Below, piece after piece: positions 52,805-61,946 of a stretch of 64,000 nt of DNA. The position numbers were made by a program, and so were the translations under genes. The notes beneath the pieces are model-generated. The model was not told the DNA's origin. It saw only the letters and a program-made list of their open reading frames with translations, and ran no database searches. This DNA is from Parvibaculum sp963696585. GTDB lineage: Bacteria; Pseudomonadota; Alphaproteobacteria; Parvibaculales; Parvibaculaceae. How positions within the stretch are numbered: the stretch's first letter is position 1; every line of letters begins with the position of its first letter. The DNA lies in the NCBI GenBank assembly GCA_963696585.1, contig CAVOKW010000038.1:1-64000 (forward strand). Direction: 5' to 3'.

Positions 52805-54103
52805 TTATCCCCTTTTGGGCTCAAAAACCGCTTGAAACGCAACGCCCTCGGCACGCATGGCAAAGGCGGGCGCCGCCAAAATCTGGTCGCCATGCCAAAG
52901 CGCCGGACAACTGGCCCAGGCGAGCTTGGGTCCGAGCGGTGCCGGATAGCCCTGTTTCACCAGGGCGCGGGCAGCCCCGGCACCCAGCATGCGCACGGCA
53001 TAGGCGGCCCGCTTGCCCGGTGTTTCATCGAGCGAGACCCGAAAGCGGCCATCCCACACGCCTTGCTCGCCACCATGCAGAAAAAGCTGAGGCGCCTTTG
53101 CTGCGGCTGAAATCTCCCGCATGGCGATAAGCTGCCCGCCGGAAAGCGTCAGCTTCACCCCCGCCAGCGTGCGGCCGCGACCGATGCTGCCCTCGTAAAG
53201 CGCCTGAAAGGCCGCCTCAAGCTGTTCAAAGCGTGGCGCATAATCCGCCCCCGAAACATCCCGCACCATTCGCGCAAGCAGACGCAGACCAATATCCTGT
53301 GGCGCGGAAACGAGCGCGCCTGCATCCGCAATCACCACACCGCTCGGCAGGATTGAAGCGTGATCGGCCATCCAGTGATCACATGTCACTTCCAGCGCCT
53401 CTCTGGCGCGGCCCATCCGCCTGGCCGTTTCGGCAAGGCGTGTGGCATCAAGACCAAGCCCGGCAAGCAGGGGCAAGGCCTTGCGCATCCGCACGCGCGC
53501 AAAGCGCTCATTCTCATTGCTTGGATCAAGCAGGGCTGTGCGGCCGGATTTGGCCACGACCGCGAGCAGCCGGTCACGCGGCTCATTGAGCAAAGGCCGC
53601 AACAGACGCAGACCCGGCGCCAGCTCACGCGCCGGTGCCATGCCCGCCAGACCGTCAACGCCACTGCCCCGCGCCAGACGCAACAAGAACGTTTCAGCCT
53701 GATCTTCCAGATGATGCGCGACCAGCAGGGCTCCGATGGACATTTGCCGGCAGGCTTGGGTCAGCAGCCCATATCGCGCAGCCCTGGCAGAGGCCTGAAT
53801 ATCGCCTTGCGGCTTGGCCCCTTGCCAGGCGATCACGCGATGCGCGACACCAAGGCTGCGCGCCATGTCGCCTGCCTGGGCGGCTTCTCTGGCAGATTCA
53901 GCGCGCAAACCATGATCAATCGTCAGGGCGACAACGCGGCGCCTCTTGCTGCGCCTGGCCCATTGCGCCGTCAGGATCAACAGGGCAAGCGAATCCGGCC
54001 CCCCGGAAAAAGCGACAGCCACATGATCGGGGACATCAAGCGCCGAAAGCAGCGCTGCAAAGTCAGCAGCAGAAATGGGCTTATGATGCACGGCCTCTGT
54101 CAT
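52805..54103 (-). CDS. tilS: tRNA-Ile lysidine synthetase TilS
   Basis: TilS changes C34 of tRNA-Ile2 to lysidine so it reads AUA. The 432-residue protein has the PP-loop VAFSGGPDSLALLIL (about residues 29-43), LTIDHGLRAES, and LVAHHLEDQAETFLLRL, followed by a Leu/Ala-rich C-terminal part (TilS_C-like). ATG 54103 is preferred; the open frame to 54364 overlaps cpoB and is spurious. It begins nine bases after the cpoB stop, inside the minus-strand block. Confidence 0.93.
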   Translation of the reverse strand: MTEAVHHKPISAADFAALLSALDVPDHVAVAFSGGPDSLALLILTAQWARRSKRRRVVALTIDHGLRAESAREAAQAGDMARSLGVAHRVIAWQGAKPQGDIQASARAARYGLLTQACRQMSIGALLVAHHLEDQAETFLLRLARGSGVDGLAGMAPARELAPGLRLLRPLLNEPRDRLLAVVAKSGRTALLDPSNENERFARVRMRKALPLLAGLGLDATRLAETARRMGRAREALEVTCDHWMADHASILPSGVVIADAGALVSAPQDIGLRLLARMVRDVSGADYAPRFEQLEAAFQALYEGSIGRGRTLAGVKLTLSGGQLIAMREISAAAKAPQLFLHGGEQGVWDGRFRVSLDETPGKRAAYAVRMLGAGAARALVKQGYPAPLGPKLAWASCPALWHGDQILAAPAFAMRAEGVAFQAVFEPKRG

Positions 54104-54111
54104 GGCCCGCG

Positions 54112-55062
54112 TCAGCAACCCGCCTTTTGCCGCTCCAGCTTGTTGCGCGCCACGACGGCGGGAGAGGCCTGGGGAAAACGCCGTCCCAATTCGCCAAAGG
54201 TCGCACAGGCCGCGTCCTTCTGGTTCAGCGCTTTCAGCGTCATGCCAAGCTTGAGCAGGCTGTCGGGTGCCTTGCTGCTTGTTGAATAGGTTGTATAGCC
54301 CTTGAGGAAGCTGTCTGCGGCGTTCTTGTAGTCGCCCTGCGCGTAATAGGTTTCGCCGAGCCAATATTGCGCATTCCCCGCCAGCGGATCCTTGGGATGC
54401 AGCGTCAGGAATTCCTTGAAGCCATCACGCGCCTGATCGAACTGACCGCGCTTCAGGAGATCAATGGCATAGTCATATTGGACCTGCGCCGTGCCATTGG
54501 GCAGCACCGGGCCCGTGCGCGCCGCCGCTGCCGCGTTCGCGCTGGCTGAGGCGGGATCGGAATGAACGCTACCCAGCGTGCCCGATGCCGAAGGTGGCTG
54601 ATCGGGCGACCCGGCGCCCGCCGGCGCGGCACCCGCAGCCGACGCCATACCCGCACCACCACCGCTCTGCAAATCCTGGAAACGCAATTCTGTGTCGGCT
54701 TTGAAGTTGACCAGATCCTGATGGTTCTGATCGACCTGATGCGAGACCTCTTCAATGCGCCCGGTCAGAACGCGAATCTGGTCTTCAAGTTCACTCAGGC
54801 GATTCTGGGTCGCCGCGGCGCTCGCCGGATCGCCGGCATAACCGACATAGCCGCCACCACTGCTGTCGCCTGAACCACCATAAGTCGAACGCTGCATATC
54901 ACTGATGGCATTCTCGACGCGCCCAAGCCGGTTCGAAATGTCGCGCAATTCATCATCAGCCGCAAAGGCTGGCGTCGCGCTGATCAGATGCGTGGCAAGC
55001 GGGGCGCCAAACATCAGCGCCATGACCGCCATCGCATAAACCGGTGTCTTGATCTTGTTCAT
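54112..55062 (-). CDS. cpoB: CpoB (YbgF), Tol-Pal division coordinator
   Basis: CpoB links peptidoglycan synthesis with outer-membrane constriction. The 316-residue protein has a signal peptide (MAVMALMFGAPLATHLI, cleavage after AFA), a trimeric coiled coil (LRDISNRLGRVENAISDM and LSELEDQIRVLTGRIEEV), a Gly/Pro/Ala linker, and three TPRs at the C-terminus (YDYAIDLLKRGQFDQARDGF, AQYWLGETYYAQGDYKNAAD). ATG 55062 with GGGA upstream. Order tol-pal-cpoB is conserved; a terminator separates pal and cpoB. Confidence 0.93.
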   Translation of the reverse strand: MNKIKTPVYAMAVMALMFGAPLATHLISATPAFAADDELRDISNRLGRVENAISDMQRSTYGGSGDSSGGGYVGYAGDPASAAATQNRLSELEDQIRVLTGRIEEVSHQVDQNHQDLVNFKADTELRFQDLQSGGGAGMASAAGAAPAGAGSPDQPPSASGTLGSVHSDPASASANAAAAARTGPVLPNGTAQVQYDYAIDLLKRGQFDQARDGFKEFLTLHPKDPLAGNAQYWLGETYYAQGDYKNAADSFLKGYTTYSTSSKAPDSLLKLGMTLKALNQKDAACATFGELGRRFPQASPAVVARNKLERQKAGC

Positions 55063-55187
55063 ATCATCAGGTCCCAAGGACCCCCCCAAGCAGTGCCATT
55101 CAGGCTGTCCGTTATACTAGATGTAACTACGACCAAATTTGGGCGGCACTGGCAAGTTCATTGGCCCGCCGGGCGCCGTCAACGCCC

Positions 55188-55225
55188 CAAAAGAAGAAGC
55201 GCCCTTCCGTAAACGGAAGAGCGCT
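55188..55225 (-). terminator. Terminator after pal
   Basis: Read leftward, AGCGCTCTTCCGT (55225-55213) pairs with ACGGAAGGGCGCT (55210-55198) with one wobble, followed by TCTTCTTTT. It ends the tolQ-to-pal transcript before cpoB. Confidence 0.85.
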
Positions 55226-55255
55226 CCAGCATTCTGTTTTTCGACGCAACAGCTA

Positions 55256-55756
55256 TTAGCTGCCAGCGCCTTCCATGAGAACCGACACGGCGCGACGGTT
55301 CTGGGCCCAGCAGGTCTCGTTCGACTCGAGGCACACAGGGCGCTCTTTGCCGTAAGAGATCGTGGTCAGGCGGGCAGCATCAACACCGAGGCTGACGAGG
55401 TAATCCTTGGCTGCAGCGGCACGACGACCACCCAGGGCAAGATTGTACTCGCGTGTGCCACGTTCGTCGGCATGACCTTCAATCGTGAAAGTCTTGCTCG
55501 GATACTGCTTCATGAAAGTGGCCTGACGCGCGAGCGTGGCTTCACCTTCAGGGAGCAGCGTCGACTTGTCGGTGTCGAAGAAGACGCGATCACCAACATT
55601 GGCGACGAAATCTTCGGACGAGCCGGGTGCGATTGTCGAGGTTGTAGTTGCAGAGGAATTCGCAGCGGCATCTTCCGAAGTGGACGAGCAAGCAGCGAGC
55701 AGGAACATGGCGGCGGCAGCGGCGGCAAACCGCAGACCTGCGTTCGGGGACTTCAT
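55256..55756 (-). CDS. pal: Peptidoglycan-associated lipoprotein Pal
   Basis: Pal anchors the outer membrane to peptidoglycan. The 166-residue protein has a lipoprotein signal ending in the lipobox LAAC, a Ser/Thr/Ala linker, and an OmpA-like domain: RVFFDTDKSTLLPEGEATL, FTIEGHADERGTREYNLALG and RAAAAKDYLVSLGV. AAGGAG sets ATG 55756; longer in-frame starts add no signal. It lies downstream of tolB and before a terminator. Confidence 0.96.
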   Translation of the reverse strand: MKSPNAGLRFAAAAAAMFLLAACSSTSEDAAANSSATTTSTIAPGSSEDFVANVGDRVFFDTDKSTLLPEGEATLARQATFMKQYPSKTFTIEGHADERGTREYNLALGGRRAAAAKDYLVSLGVDAARLTTISYGKERPVCLESNETCWAQNRRAVSVLMEGAGS

Positions 55757-56088
55757 TCGGGTGATCTCCTTATTGATCTCTACGGCCATAGGCGCCTCAG
55801 CGCGCAAGTATTACAGTTACACCCCGCGCCCCATGACAGAAGGCTCGCGCCTTTATTTCAGGAGAACAGGGCTTGATTAGGTCGGTCCGGTACAAGTCCG
55901 GTCCGAAACACGTCGCCCGCAATTGGCCGACGCTGGGGGTTGCTGTACCGCAACAGAAGACTACCTGCGGCCCTAAAACTAAGCAAGAAGGTTCAATAAC
56001 CACTTGTTTTTAGTTATGATCAGCGTGTCTTTTGTGCATCACAGTGTGATCTCAGGACCAAAATGAATGGTCCTGAGGTCACCCGTGT
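55757..56088. other. Gap between tolB and pal with an inverted repeat
   Basis: No gene is seen in these 332 bases. CTCAGGACC (56051-56059) and GGTCCTGAG (56069-56077) form a perfect stem just after the tolB stop but lack a T-run on the minus strand, so it may slow decay or partly terminate. The rest probably holds a separate pal promoter. Confidence 0.5.
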
Positions 56089-57462
56089 TTACTGTATGCG
56101 CGGGGACCAGGCCGGGTCGGAGGCAAATCCGACCGTGGGAACCTGACGTTCGTTATAGCCTGTCAGATCGACCGAGAAGAGCGTCGGACCACCCTGTGCA
56201 CCGCGTGATTCGCGGAAAAACATGATGACACGGCCATTTGGCGACCATGTCGGGCCTTCATTATGATAGCCCTCGGTCAAGACGCGATCACCCGTGCCAT
56301 CGGGACGCATGACGCCGATCACGAATTGGCCGCTGATCAGCTTGGTAAAGGCGATGAGATCACCACGCGGCGACCACACAGGGGTTGCATAGCGACCCTG
56401 CCCGAAGCTGATGCGATGCTGATTGGATCCATCGGCATTCATGACATAAATCTGCTGCGTGCCGCCACGATCTGATTCGAAGGTGATCTGTTTGCCGTCC
56501 GGCGAGAAGCTCGGCGCCGTATCAATGGCCGCTGTATCCGTCAGACGCGTCACCTTCCGGCTGCGCAGATCCATCGCATAGATGTCCGAATTGCCGCCAC
56601 GCTGAAGGCTCATGGCAATCTTCTGGCCATCGGGCGAGAAACGCGGCGCGAAGGTCATGCCCGGAAATTCGCCAACGACTTCCTGCTGGCCGGTTTCGAT
56701 GTCGAGGACATAAACCCGCGGACGATTGTTGCGATAGGAGAGATAGGTGATCTCCTGCGAGTTCGGGCTGAAGCGCGGCGTCAGCACCAGATCGCGACCA
56801 TTGGTCAGCATGCGCGGATTGAAACCGTCCTGGTCCATGATTGCCAGACGCTTCACACGCATATTCTTGGGACCTGATTCCGCCACATAGACAATACGCG
56901 TATCGAAATAGCCTTCTTCGCCTGTCAAACGCTGGTAAATCGCATCCGAGATGAGATGCGCCACACGACGCCAATTGTCCGGCGTCGTGAAAAACTGCAA
57001 GCCCGTCAGCTGCGTTTCCCCAAGCACGTCCCACAAACGGAACTCGACGCGCAAACGGCCATCCGCCTCAAGCTTGGCCTGCCCCGTCACCAGCGCCTGG
57101 CTGTTGATGATGCGCCAGTCGCCAAAACGCGGCTGGGTATTGATGTCCGTGATCTGCTGGATGAAGCCGGCCTTGGCGAGCGGCTTGAACAGGCCCGAAC
57201 GCTCAAGATCATTGGTCACGACGCCTGAAATATCAGCGCCAACGGTGCCCTCTTGTCCGCTCGTGAGAAAATCCGTGATCGCAATCGGCAGGGGGTCAAC
57301 ATTACCCTGTGTGATGTCGATTTGCAGAACGGCATGCGCCGGCTGCGCCAGCAGACCCGAAAAAACAAAAACAGTCAGGGCAAGGCTCACCATCCGCCCG
57401 ACAGGATGATATTCACTCAAGCGTCGCGTCATCCGCGCAAGCCCTTGGCCAAAATCCAGCAT
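56089..57462 (-). CDS. tolB: Tol-Pal translocation protein TolB
   Basis: TolB is the periplasmic beta-propeller linking TolA and Pal. The 457-residue protein has a signal peptide (MVSLALTVFVFSGLLAQPAHA region), an N-terminal alpha/beta domain (LQIDITQGNVDPLPIAI) and six propeller blades with repeated SPDG motifs (APRFSPDGQKIAMS, APSFSPDGKQITFESDRGGT, TPVWSPRGDLIAFT). GGAG lies eight bases before ATG 57462. It follows tolA after 33 bases. Confidence 0.97.
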   Translation of the reverse strand: MLDFGQGLARMTRRLSEYHPVGRMVSLALTVFVFSGLLAQPAHAVLQIDITQGNVDPLPIAITDFLTSGQEGTVGADISGVVTNDLERSGLFKPLAKAGFIQQITDINTQPRFGDWRIINSQALVTGQAKLEADGRLRVEFRLWDVLGETQLTGLQFFTTPDNWRRVAHLISDAIYQRLTGEEGYFDTRIVYVAESGPKNMRVKRLAIMDQDGFNPRMLTNGRDLVLTPRFSPNSQEITYLSYRNNRPRVYVLDIETGQQEVVGEFPGMTFAPRFSPDGQKIAMSLQRGGNSDIYAMDLRSRKVTRLTDTAAIDTAPSFSPDGKQITFESDRGGTQQIYVMNADGSNQHRISFGQGRYATPVWSPRGDLIAFTKLISGQFVIGVMRPDGTGDRVLTEGYHNEGPTWSPNGRVIMFFRESRGAQGGPTLFSVDLTGYNERQVPTVGFASDPAWSPRIQ

Positions 57463-57495
57463 CGCGATCACTCCTGCATCTATATCGGCTGAAGA

Positions 57496-58356
57496 TCAGC
57501 CGCCCAGCATTTCTCTGGGATCGAAGTTCAATTCAATCTCCTGCCAGCTGGAATATTTGTCAGCGGGCATCTTATAGGGTGCGCAACGACGAATGGCGCG
57601 GATCGCACTTTCCGCTGCAGCGCGGTAAAAGGGTCCGCCTGTCAGCATTCTTGTCTGGTCCATCAATTCCGGCGGCTGCGCCAGCGACCCATCCAGGTTG
57701 AGATACACCCGAACTTTGACAATCAGTTCTTCCGGATTGGCCGCCCCTGCCGGCAGGCTCCAGCATTTTTGCATCTGTACCTTGAATGCATCAATTTCGC
57801 TCAGGCTCAACTGCGCATTCGGGTCATCCGTTTGCGGTGCATCTGCCTTCTCGTCAGTCGTTTCGCTCACATCCGCCTGCGTGCGCTCGGTCGGAATCTT
57901 GTCGAGCAGCGCCGCAATTTTGGTTGGATCAAAACTCTTTGTCGGTTTTTTGGCAGGATCAGGCTTTTTCGTCGGTTTCTTCTCAACCGGCTTTGGCGGC
58001 TGCTTTTTCTCAGGCAGCTTCTCGGCCTGCTTGTCCGGAAGGGGCTCAGCCTCGTCTTCGGGTTCAGGAGCCGCCGCTTTTTCAGGCTCGATCCTGGGCT
58101 CGGGCTTGGGCGCGGGCAGTTCGGGCTTGGGTTCTTCCATCACCGGTTTTTCGGCCGGCTTGATGATCGGCTTTTCCGTCTTGGCGTTGATCTTGGCCTG
58201 ACGCTTGAGATTGGTCATCTCGGATACCGTCAAAAGCTCAACCGGCAAGGCGCGGGTCTGCATGCTCGGCAGTTCCCGCGTTTTGGGAAACGTGACGATG
58301 GCCAGCAGCAGGATCGCAATATGCATCCCGAGCGAATAATAGATCGACTTACGCAT
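57496..58356 (-). CDS. tolA: Inner-membrane protein TolA
   Basis: TolA spans the periplasm and uses proton-motive force from TolQR to contact Pal/TolB. The 286-residue protein has one N-terminal membrane helix (YYSLGMHIAILLLAIVTF), a long Pro/Lys/Glu/Ala-rich rod (about residues 45-150) and a C-terminal TonB-like globular domain (QMQKCWSLPAGAANPEELIVKVRVYLNLDGSL). Two conserved cysteines in the C-terminal domain are present. Order tolQ-tolR-tolA-tolB is kept. Confidence 0.92.
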   Translation of the reverse strand: MRKSIYYSLGMHIAILLLAIVTFPKTRELPSMQTRALPVELLTVSEMTNLKRQAKINAKTEKPIIKPAEKPVMEEPKPELPAPKPEPRIEPEKAAAPEPEDEAEPLPDKQAEKLPEKKQPPKPVEKKPTKKPDPAKKPTKSFDPTKIAALLDKIPTERTQADVSETTDEKADAPQTDDPNAQLSLSEIDAFKVQMQKCWSLPAGAANPEELIVKVRVYLNLDGSLAQPPELMDQTRMLTGGPFYRAAAESAIRAIRRCAPYKMPADKYSSWQEIELNFDPREMLGG

Positions 58357-58365
58357 TCTCGATGC

Positions 58366-58827
58366 TTACTTGCCGCCGGATGACTTGGCCGACGCGGTAT
58401 CGGAATCGGTAACGAGAGCGACTTTCGTAAAGCCCGCCGAACTGACGCGGCCCATCAAATCCATGACCGTGCCATAGTCGATCGACCGATCGGCGCGCAC
58501 GAATATGCGCTGGTCATACCCGTTCTGCGAAATCGCCAGCAGACGTGGCACGACATCATCCGCCGTCACCACAGTTTCCTGCAGATAAATCTCACCCTTG
58601 GTATTGATCGTAATGGTCAGCGGCTCCGTATCGCCTGAGAGCGAAGCGGCTTTGGTTTTGGGCAGATCAACAGGCACACCCACTGTCAGCAGGGGGGCTG
58701 CCACCATGAACACAATGAGCAGCACCAGCATGACGTCCACCATGGGCGTCACGTTGATTTCCGACATCGGGCGATTGCCGCGACGACCGCGTCTTCCGCC
58801 GGAACCTCCGCCTACGGAAAATGCCAT
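58366..58827 (-). CDS. tolR: Tol-Pal protein TolR
   Basis: TolR with TolQ forms the proton channel. The 153-residue ExbD-family protein has the N-terminal PMSEINVTPMVDVMLVLLIVFMV helix with the proton-carrying Asp (D in MVDVMLV), then a periplasmic domain (TINTKGEIYLQETVVTADD, QRIFVRADRSIDYGTVMDLM). A Gly/Arg-rich leader (GGGSGGRRGRRGNRP) precedes the helix. It starts three bases after the tolQ stop. Confidence 0.96.
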   Translation of the reverse strand: MAFSVGGGSGGRRGRRGNRPMSEINVTPMVDVMLVLLIVFMVAAPLLTVGVPVDLPKTKAASLSGDTEPLTITINTKGEIYLQETVVTADDVVPRLLAISQNGYDQRIFVRADRSIDYGTVMDLMGRVSSAGFTKVALVTDSDTASAKSSGGK

Positions 58828-58830
58828 GTG

Positions 58831-59556
58831 TCAGCTCCGCTCATCGAGCTGACGCGACAGGATCGCGGAAAACTCGTCGGCAAAACTGTCAAGGCGCTGA
58901 CCGTAGCTGTTCAGCTGATTCGAGAAATAGTTGTAGAAAACAACCGCCGGAATGGCAGCGACAAGACCCAGCGCCGTCGCAAACAGCGCTTCGGCAATGC
59001 CCGGCGCCACCACGGCCAGATTGGTATCGCGGCTGATGGCGATTGACTGGAACGAATTCATGATGCCCCAGACCGTGCCGAAAAGACCGATGAAGGGACC
59101 GACAGCGCCGACGGTGGCCAGAAACAGCAACCGGCTTTCGAGCGACATCATTTCGCGCGAGATCGTCACCTGCATCACCTTGTCAACGCGTTCCTTGAGG
59201 CCGATGAAGCTGTCCGTCACTATTTCCTGCGACCGGCGCCATTCGCGCATCGCGGCAATGAACAGGGCCGACATCGGATGGGCGGGACGATGGCCCATTT
59301 CCTGATAAAGGTCTTCGAGCGAACGGCCCGACCAGAAAATGCGCTCAAACTGGTCAGCGCGCGAGCGAACGCGGCGCAGACGCCACCATTTGTCGAACAC
59401 AATCGCCCATGACCATACCGAAGCGGTCAGCAGCAGAAGCATCACGACCTTGACGACGATATCGGCCCGCATGAACAGGCCCCACATGGTGAAATCCATG
59501 GGAACGGCATCAACGGTCGTATTCGTGATCACCTGAGCGGTGGTGGCGGGATCCAT
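58831..59556 (-). CDS. tolQ: Tol-Pal protein TolQ
   Basis: TolQ forms the pentameric motor scaffold around TolR. The 241-residue ExbB/TolQ protein has three membrane helices (about residues 28-48, 134-158 and 170-195) and the conserved FLATVGAVGPFIGLFGTVWGIMNSFQSIA and GIAEALFATALGLVAAIPAVVFYN segments, with the Thr/Glu residues lining the channel. GGAG nine bases upstream of ATG. First gene of tolQRAB-pal. Confidence 0.97.
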   Translation of the reverse strand: MDPATTAQVITNTTVDAVPMDFTMWGLFMRADIVVKVVMLLLLTASVWSWAIVFDKWWRLRRVRSRADQFERIFWSGRSLEDLYQEMGHRPAHPMSALFIAAMREWRRSQEIVTDSFIGLKERVDKVMQVTISREMMSLESRLLFLATVGAVGPFIGLFGTVWGIMNSFQSIAISRDTNLAVVAPGIAEALFATALGLVAAIPAVVFYNYFSNQLNSYGQRLDSFADEFSAILSRQLDERS

Positions 59557-59815
59557 TTAGCGCTTCTCCGTGCTGACGGGCTTTATTGGGCTTTCCGGTC
59601 GATCAAGGGCCTTGATATCAATCGGGCCGAACTCAAGTGTCGAAGAAAGCCGCACGCACGCGCCTCGCCACACATCACGTGAATCTGCCCCCAAATCGAG
59701 GCGGAAGTTAGTCGCTGAATTATGGCATTACCGTGGCGCAACATAGGGAAATTGTCTGAGTCCCAAGAGGTTAGCGTCCTCCTGTTGCTTACCGACAACA
59801 ACTCTCCCTGTTCCT

Positions 59816-60301
59816 TCAGCTTTTGTTAAATCCTGCGCCCGCCGCTGCCACTTGCGGCGCCAGCGCCTCGACAACTGCCTTGGGCAGACGCCGGGGCCGC
59901 CCCTGGTCGTCGATACAGGCCGCATGGACAATCGCCTTGAACAAGGCACCGGCTGTCGCGCCATCTGCTGGCCTGATGATCCGCTGTTCAACTTCGAGCC
60001 TTGCCCCTGCGGCACGCACATAACGCGTCTCGACTTCGAGCAGATCGTCGATGCGGGCGGGGCGCACAAAATCGATTTCCATGCGATGCACGGCAAAGGC
60101 GAGTGTCTGCTCGCCGTCGAACAATGCCCGGTGGCTCACCCCGGCCAATCGCAGAAAGTCCGACCGACCGCGCTCGGCAAAGCGCAGATAATTGGCGTGA
60201 TAAACGATGCCGGAAAAATCGGTATCCTCGTAATAGACCCGGACCGGCAGGCGATGGACACCCTTCTCGATGCGTCCGGCAAGGTCAGGCCAGGTTGTCA
60301 T
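59816..60301 (-). CDS. ybgC: YbgC acyl-CoA thioesterase
   Basis: YbgC is a hotdog-fold thioesterase that acts on short acyl-CoAs and acts near the Tol-Pal system. The 161-residue protein has the motif YYEDTDFSGIVYHANYLRFAERGRSDFL with the catalytic Asp, then a hotdog core. Its ATG overlaps the ruvB stop (ATGA at 60298-60301), so it is the last gene of the ruv block. Then 259 bases without a gene precede tolQ. Confidence 0.94.
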   Translation of the reverse strand: MTTWPDLAGRIEKGVHRLPVRVYYEDTDFSGIVYHANYLRFAERGRSDFLRLAGVSHRALFDGEQTLAFAVHRMEIDFVRPARIDDLLEVETRYVRAAGARLEVEQRIIRPADGATAGALFKAIVHAACIDDQGRPRRLPKAVVEALAPQVAAAGAGFNKS

Positions 60302-61335
60302 GCCTCTTCCCCGTCGCCAAACAGAGGGGCCTGGGTTGGTATCACCACTGCGGGCAGGCCAAGATGGGCAAAGGCGGCAGCCATCAGCACGCGTCCCCGC
60401 GGCGTGCGACTGACAAAACCCTGCTGGATCAGAAACGGCTCGATGATCTCCTCAATGGCGTCGCGTGGTTCCGAGAGCGCCGCCGCAATGGTTTCGATCC
60501 CGACCGGCCCGCCAGAGAATGTGACTGCGATGCAGCGCAGATAGCGATGGTCGAGCGCGTCGAGCCCCAATGAATCAACTTCAAGCCGCTGCAAGGCCCG
60601 GTCGGCGACTTTGGCGTCAATGACGACCGCCCCCTCAACCGCCGCAAAGTCGCGCACCCGGCGCAACAGGCGTCCGGCAACGCGTGGCGTGCCGCGCGCC
60701 CGTCGGGCGACTTCCGCCGCGCCTTCAGGCGTCATCTCGATGCCCAGCACCCCGGCCCCGCGCCGCACGATGCGTTCAAGCTCGGCCACTTCATAAAAAT
60801 TGAGCCGCACCGGAATGCCGAAACGGTCGCGCAGGGGTGTCGTCAAAAGCCCCGTGCGAGTCGTCGCGCCCACCAGCGTGAAAGGCGCCAGATCAATCCG
60901 CACCGAGCGTGCGCCTGGTCCTTCACCGATCATCAGATCCAGCTGAAAATCCTCCATGGCCGGATAAAGGATTTCCTCCACCGCAGGCGACAGACGATGG
61001 ATCTCATCGATGAACAACACGTCGCGCGGCTCAAGATTGGTCAGCAGCGCGGCAAGATCACCCGCCCTGGTGATGACCGGACCCGATGTTGCGCGAAAAT
61101 TGACGCCCAGTTCACGCGCCACGATTTGCGCCAGTGTCGTCTTGCCAAGACCGGGCGGTCCGGCAAAGAGCACGTGATCGAGCGCTTCGCCGCGCCCCCG
61201 CGCCGCCTCGATAAAGACGGAGAGATTTTCCCGCGCCCGCGCCTGACCGATAAAATCAGCCAGCACTTGTGGCCGAAGACTGCGCTCCAGCGCATCCTCT
61301 TCCATCTTTGCCGCGCTCACCAGACGTTCGCTCAT
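60298..61335 (-). CDS. ruvB: Holliday junction helicase motor RuvB
   Basis: RuvB drives branch migration. The 345-residue AAA+ protein has LRPQVLADFIGQARARENL, Walker A GPPGLGKTTLAQIVA, Walker B DVLFIDEIHRL, GPGARSVRIDLAPFTLVGATTR and a winged-helix C-terminus (EPFLIQQGFVSRTPRGRVL). Overlaps ruvA upstream and ybgC downstream by ATGA, so the three are coupled. Confidence 0.98.
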   Translation of the reverse strand: MSERLVSAAKMEEDALERSLRPQVLADFIGQARARENLSVFIEAARGRGEALDHVLFAGPPGLGKTTLAQIVARELGVNFRATSGPVITRAGDLAALLTNLEPRDVLFIDEIHRLSPAVEEILYPAMEDFQLDLMIGEGPGARSVRIDLAPFTLVGATTRTGLLTTPLRDRFGIPVRLNFYEVAELERIVRRGAGVLGIEMTPEGAAEVARRARGTPRVAGRLLRRVRDFAAVEGAVVIDAKVADRALQRLEVDSLGLDALDHRYLRCIAVTFSGGPVGIETIAAALSEPRDAIEEIIEPFLIQQGFVSRTPRGRVLMAAAFAHLGLPAVVIPTQAPLFGDGEEA

Positions 61336-61946
61336 CGCGCCAGTTCCTTCAGGCCCAGACGGATAAGCTGCTCGGCCCCGGCATCAGGCTCCAGTTTTTG
61401 GGCCGCTGCCGCAATGGCCATTGCCGCCTGTTGCGGTTGATAGCCGAGATTGACCAGCGCCGAAACCGCATCGCGCGTCGCGCCAGCCGCTTCAACAGGC
61501 AGATTCGCAGCGCCCGCCGGTTGCGTCACAAAGAAGCTCTGGCCAACAGGGGCTTTGTCTTTGAGTTCGCTCACGATGCGGGTGGCAACTTTTGGCCCCA
61601 CGCCCGGCGCCGCCGAAACGGCTTTCTTGTCGTCCTGCGCGATGGCGCGGGCGAGATCATCCGGCGTCAAGGTGCTCAGAACGCCAAGCGCCACGCGCGT
61701 GCCCACGCCCTGCACCGACAGCAACAAGCGGAACCAGTCGCGTTCAAGATCATTCACAAAACCGACAAGACGGATTGCGTCGTCACTGACTTTTGTTTCA
61801 ATCGACAGGGTCGCCGCGCCCCCTTCACCCGGCAAGGCATCAAGCGTGCGCCGCGAACAGGTGACGTGATAGCCGACGCCACCCACATCAATGATCGCCC
61901 AGTCTTCGCCCTTGCTGTCGATGAGGCCGCGCAACTTGCCGATCAT
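61332..61946 (-). CDS. ruvA: Holliday junction binding protein RuvA
   Basis: RuvA tetramers bind and hold open Holliday junctions. The 204-residue protein has the OB-fold start MIGKLRGLIDSKGEDWAIID, two helix-hairpin-helix motifs (LLLSVQGVGTRVALGVLS, VSAAPGVGPKVATRIVSELK) and a C-terminal RuvB-binding domain (AVSALVNLGYQPQQAAMAI). ATGA overlaps on both sides (ruvC stop and ruvB start). Confidence 0.97.
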   Translation of the reverse strand: MIGKLRGLIDSKGEDWAIIDVGGVGYHVTCSRRTLDALPGEGGAATLSIETKVSDDAIRLVGFVNDLERDWFRLLLSVQGVGTRVALGVLSTLTPDDLARAIAQDDKKAVSAAPGVGPKVATRIVSELKDKAPVGQSFFVTQPAGAANLPVEAAGATRDAVSALVNLGYQPQQAAMAIAAAAQKLEPDAGAEQLIRLGLKELAR